From NCBI GenBank assembly GCA_964564035.1, contig CAZLZN010000034.1, positions 1 to 7,152 on the forward strand: DNA of 7,152 nt, read 5' to 3'. This DNA comes from JAHIGH01 sp964564035. GTDB taxonomy: Bacteria > Patescibacteriota > Microgenomatia > Levybacterales > UBA12049. Shown here piece by piece: positions 6,206 to 7,152 of the stretch. The translations under genes and the position numbers were made by a program. Each line of letters begins with the position of its first letter. The first letter of the stretch is position 1. The notes beneath the pieces were generated by a model that was not told where the DNA came from, made no database searches, and saw nothing but the letters and a program-made list of their open reading frames with translations.

Positions 6206-6562
6206 TTAGTGGAGGCGCTTTTTTTGTTTTTGGGATTCGATTTTAATTTCGCGCACATAACCGTTTAGCATGGAGTTTACTGCCGGGCGGTGGCGGAGGG
6301 CGAGGTCAATAAATGTATTTACGGATGTGGTGGGCATAGATCCAATTAAGTTTTGAATTCTTTCTTCCACACGGCGAAGCAGTTCCGGGTCTTGTAATTC
6401 TGTATTATCAGCGATCGCTCTGGCTTTGAGTTCACCATATTTAATTTCGTCAAAACCATTTGCTTCCGGGTTTTGGAAGACGACACTCGGGGGGAGCGGT
6501 TTTTCGGTTGCTGATGGTATGACAATTTCTTTTGGCATAATTTTGTTTGGTGCTACAGGCAT
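6206..6562 (-). CDS. Hypothetical protein, Pro-rich N terminus and helical C-terminal part
   Basis: I do not recognise this protein. The first 30 residues or so are rich in Pro and small residues (IVIPSATEKPLPPSVVF) and look disordered; residues 38-110 look helical (YGELKARAIAD, DPELLRRVEERIQNLIGSM, NTFIDLALRHRPAVNSML); the tail is basic (QKQKKRLH). There is no signal peptide or membrane helix, so it is probably cytoplasmic. The reading frame is open for the whole stretch with balanced composition, which supports a real gene. The start is uncertain: an extended -10 (TGC-TAAAAT) directly abuts the ATG at 6562, which would put transcription start inside the frame, so the ATG at 6538 (110 residues) may be the true start. 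No Shine-Dalgarno is seen at either. It ends 4 nt from the acetyltransferase stop. Confidence 0.65.
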   Translation of the reverse strand: MPVAPNKIMPKEIVIPSATEKPLPPSVVFQNPEANGFDEIKYGELKARAIADNTELQDPELLRRVEERIQNLIGSMPTTSVNTFIDLALRHRPAVNSMLNGYVREIKIESQKQKKRLH

Positions 6563-6571
6563 ATTTTAGCA
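6563..6571 (-). promoter_or_regulatory. Possible extended -10 upstream of the hypothetical gene
   Basis: On the minus strand TGC-TAAAAT (TAAAAT at 6568-6563) sits directly against the ATG at 6562, in an AT-rich setting. No convincing -35 is found. If used, transcription starts near 6556 and the ATG at 6538 would be the first available start. Confidence 0.4.
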
Positions 6572-6602
6572 CAAAATTTAAAAATTTAAAGCGGGGGGCT
6601 AT

Positions 6603-6631
6603 TTGACTTATTGTCCGGTATTTGGTTACAT
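6603..6631 (+). promoter_or_regulatory. Possible promoter of the small basic peptide gene
   Basis: TTGACT (6603-6608, five of six -35 consensus bases), a 17 nt spacer, and TGG-TTACAT (6623-6631) resemble an extended -10 promoter, although TTACAT itself is a weak hexamer. The predicted transcription start falls at about 6638, exactly on the ATG of the small frame, so the message would be leaderless. Confidence 0.4.
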
Positions 6632-6637
6632 GGGTGT

Positions 6638-6760
6638 ATGTCTCAATCAAAGAAAAATAAAACAGGTAAAAAGATTGTCACGAAAATTAATTGGTTTAAG
6701 CCGTATTTGAAGAGTAATGAGCTTCCGCGCAGGAAAAAGAGTTTTCCTCCTTCGAAATAG
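6638..6760 (+). CDS. Small, strongly basic peptide (40 residues), unknown
   Basis: A short open frame encodes 40 residues beginning MSQSKKNKTGKKIVTK, with INWFKPYL in the middle and a PRRKKSFPPSK end. It holds 13 Lys/Arg and only one acidic residue, so it is very basic and could bind nucleic acid, ribosome or an anionic surface; this is inference from charge alone. There is no membrane helix or signal peptide. A plausible promoter places transcription start on its ATG, and there is no Shine-Dalgarno. A second ATG at 6630 opens another frame that soon ends and has no such support. I do not recognise the sequence. Support is moderate: the composition is biased and the frame is short, so chance cannot be ruled out. 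Confidence 0.45.
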   Translation: MSQSKKNKTGKKIVTKINWFKPYLKSNELPRRKKSFPPSK

Positions 6761-6777
6761 CTTCGGTTTTTGTTTTG

Positions 6778-6797
6778 TACTTTTGAAATTAAAAGTA
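6778..6797. repeat. GTACTTTT-type palindrome 1
   Basis: Arms TACTTTT (6778-6784) and AAAAGTA (6791-6797) pair perfectly around a 6 nt loop GAAATT. It is the least perfect of three related palindromes in the 3' part of the window. It lies 17 nt after the small peptide frame and is followed by an AT-rich run (about 6798-6824), so it might also act as a weak transcription end. Confidence 0.55.
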
Positions 6798-6827
6798 TAT
6801 TTATGTTTTTATATATATATTTTATCT

Positions 6828-6849
6828 GTACTTTCTATACAGAAAGTAC
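6828..6849. repeat. GTACTTT-type palindrome 2
   Basis: Arms GTACTTTCT (6828-6836) and AGAAAGTAC (6841-6849) pair over 9 bp around loop ATAC. The outer GTACTTT is shared with palindrome 3, and TACTTT with palindrome 1, while the inner pairs differ (CT here, TTG in copy 3), which suggests compensated change. Confidence 0.75.
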
Positions 6850-6852
6850 CAA

Positions 6853-6873
6853 CCTGCCTGCCGGCAAGGCAGG
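6853..6873. repeat. GC-rich palindrome, CCTGCC / GGCAGG arms
   Basis: Arms CCTGCC (6853-6858) and GGCAGG (6868-6873) flank the self-complementary TGCCGGCA (6859-6866) with one unpaired A at 6867. It follows palindrome 2 after 3 nt. I recall CCTGCC-type palindromes as frequent interspersed repeats in Patescibacteria genomes; copy number here cannot be tested. A further small stem, GACTTT (6875-6880) with AAAGTC (6889-6894), follows directly. Confidence 0.6.
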
Positions 6874-6907
6874 AGACTTTTTGCGATTAAAGTCGTGCCT
6901 ATATTTA

Positions 6908-6935
6908 TTTGTACTTTTGTAACCAAAAGTACAAA
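6908..6935. repeat. GTACTTTT-type palindrome 3
   Basis: Arms TTTGTACTTTTG (6908-6919) and CAAAAGTACAAA (6924-6935) pair perfectly over 12 bp around loop TAAC, the strongest of the three copies. It stands about 35 nt downstream of the GC-rich palindrome and opens the final non-coding stretch. Confidence 0.75.
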
Positions 6936-7152
6936 AAGTTTTTCCGCTTTGAAAGTCGCGCTGAAATTGCTTCATTCGCTTGCCGGGTGATTTGCTCCCT
7001 CCCTTGTCAAGCAAGCGATCTCAGTCGCTTCGCTCCTTCCGATCCCCTCCTCAATTCGCGGAATCCCCCTGGCGCACTCATTCCGCAATTTCTTTAACGC
7101 GCTTTGTTTTACCCCAAGGGCACTAGCTTCTGCGAAGCGGCGCAACGCTCAC
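6936..7152. other. Non-coding tail with short inverted repeats
   Basis: I see no credible gene here. The stretch holds many TCGCTT / GCTTCG-like motifs and several inverted repeats: TCGCTTGC (6976-6983) with GCAAGCGA (7011-7018); ATTCGCGGAAT (7054-7064) with ATTCCGCAAT (7080-7089, one base missing); GCTTC (7126-7130) with GAAGC (7134-7138). It is pyrimidine-rich on the plus strand from about 6990 to 7070. With 6761-6935 it makes about 390 nt without a gene up to the window edge. It is probably an interspersed intergenic repeat or the flank of one, but this is inference. Confidence 0.4.

Noticed and set aside
5842..6258. Minus-strand 138-residue frame opposite the acetyltransferase gene
   Set aside because: It lies antisense to a clear GNAT gene and its product is an Arg/Leu/Pro-rich mix without domain pattern.
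6450..6650. Minus-strand 66-residue frame overlapping the start of the hypothetical gene
   Set aside because: It overlaps the better supported frame ending at 6206, has no Shine-Dalgarno, and would cover the likely promoters of both divergent genes.
6753..6776. Intrinsic terminator after the small peptide (CGAA / TTCG followed by T-rich run)
   Set aside because: The stem is only 4 bp with a wobble extension and would be unstable; the T run is interrupted. Not strong enough to list.
6778..6935. CRISPR array
   Set aside because: The repeated units are palindromes of different lengths and unequal spacing, not identical direct repeats with uniform spacers, and no cas gene is present.
6909..7097. 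Plus-strand 62-residue open frame
   Set aside because: It starts inside palindrome 3 and runs through inverted repeats; the product is rich in Cys, Ser, Arg and Pro with no domain pattern, no promoter and no ribosome site. It is best explained as a chance frame in repeat sequence.

Overview
The window looks like chromosome from a small-genome bacterium, most probably a member of the Patescibacteria (candidate phyla radiation). This is inferred from four things: a compact rod-shape operon whose genes follow each other at 3-5 nt with no Shine-Dalgarno, promoters placed almost on top of start codons, short accessory genes of unknown function, and a 3' end full of GTACTTTT-type and CCTGCC/GGCAGG-type palindromes of a kind I associate with such genomes. 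There is no rRNA or other phylogenetic marker, so the assignment rests on style and recollection.

Layout: bases 1-46 hold a good sigma70-type promoter (TTTACA, 17 nt, TGG-TAGAAT). From 47 to 5314 runs a plus-strand cluster: mreB (actin-like filament protein), mreC (periplasmic scaffold), mreD (membrane partner), mrdA (penicillin-binding protein 2, the elongation transpeptidase) and dprA (loader of RecA on incoming single-stranded DNA). The first four form the core of the elongasome that builds lateral cell wall. dprA follows mrdA after 3 nt and is presumably co-transcribed. rodA, the usual partner of mrdA, is not in the window.

A convergent junction of 9 nt leads to a minus-strand four-helix membrane protein of unknown function (5324-5740). 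It has an unusually complete Shine-Dalgarno and shares a short divergent promoter region with a plus-strand GNAT acetyltransferase (5800-6201). That gene converges, 4 nt apart, on a minus-strand unknown gene (6206-6562). A probable 40-residue, strongly basic peptide (6638-6760) is divergent from it. From 6761 to the end (about 390 nt) I see no credible gene. This stretch carries three related GTACTTT palindromes, a GC-rich palindrome, and a tail of short inverted repeats.

Most of the window is ordinary housekeeping sequence and I do not see a new defence, mobile or biosynthetic system. The points most worth a second look are a charged insertion in MreB, an extremely AT-rich in-frame segment in the PBP2 transpeptidase domain with a shortened PBP2 pedestal, the contrast between leaderless or SD-less starts and one full-length Shine-Dalgarno, the small basic peptide, and the palindrome cluster at the 3' end.
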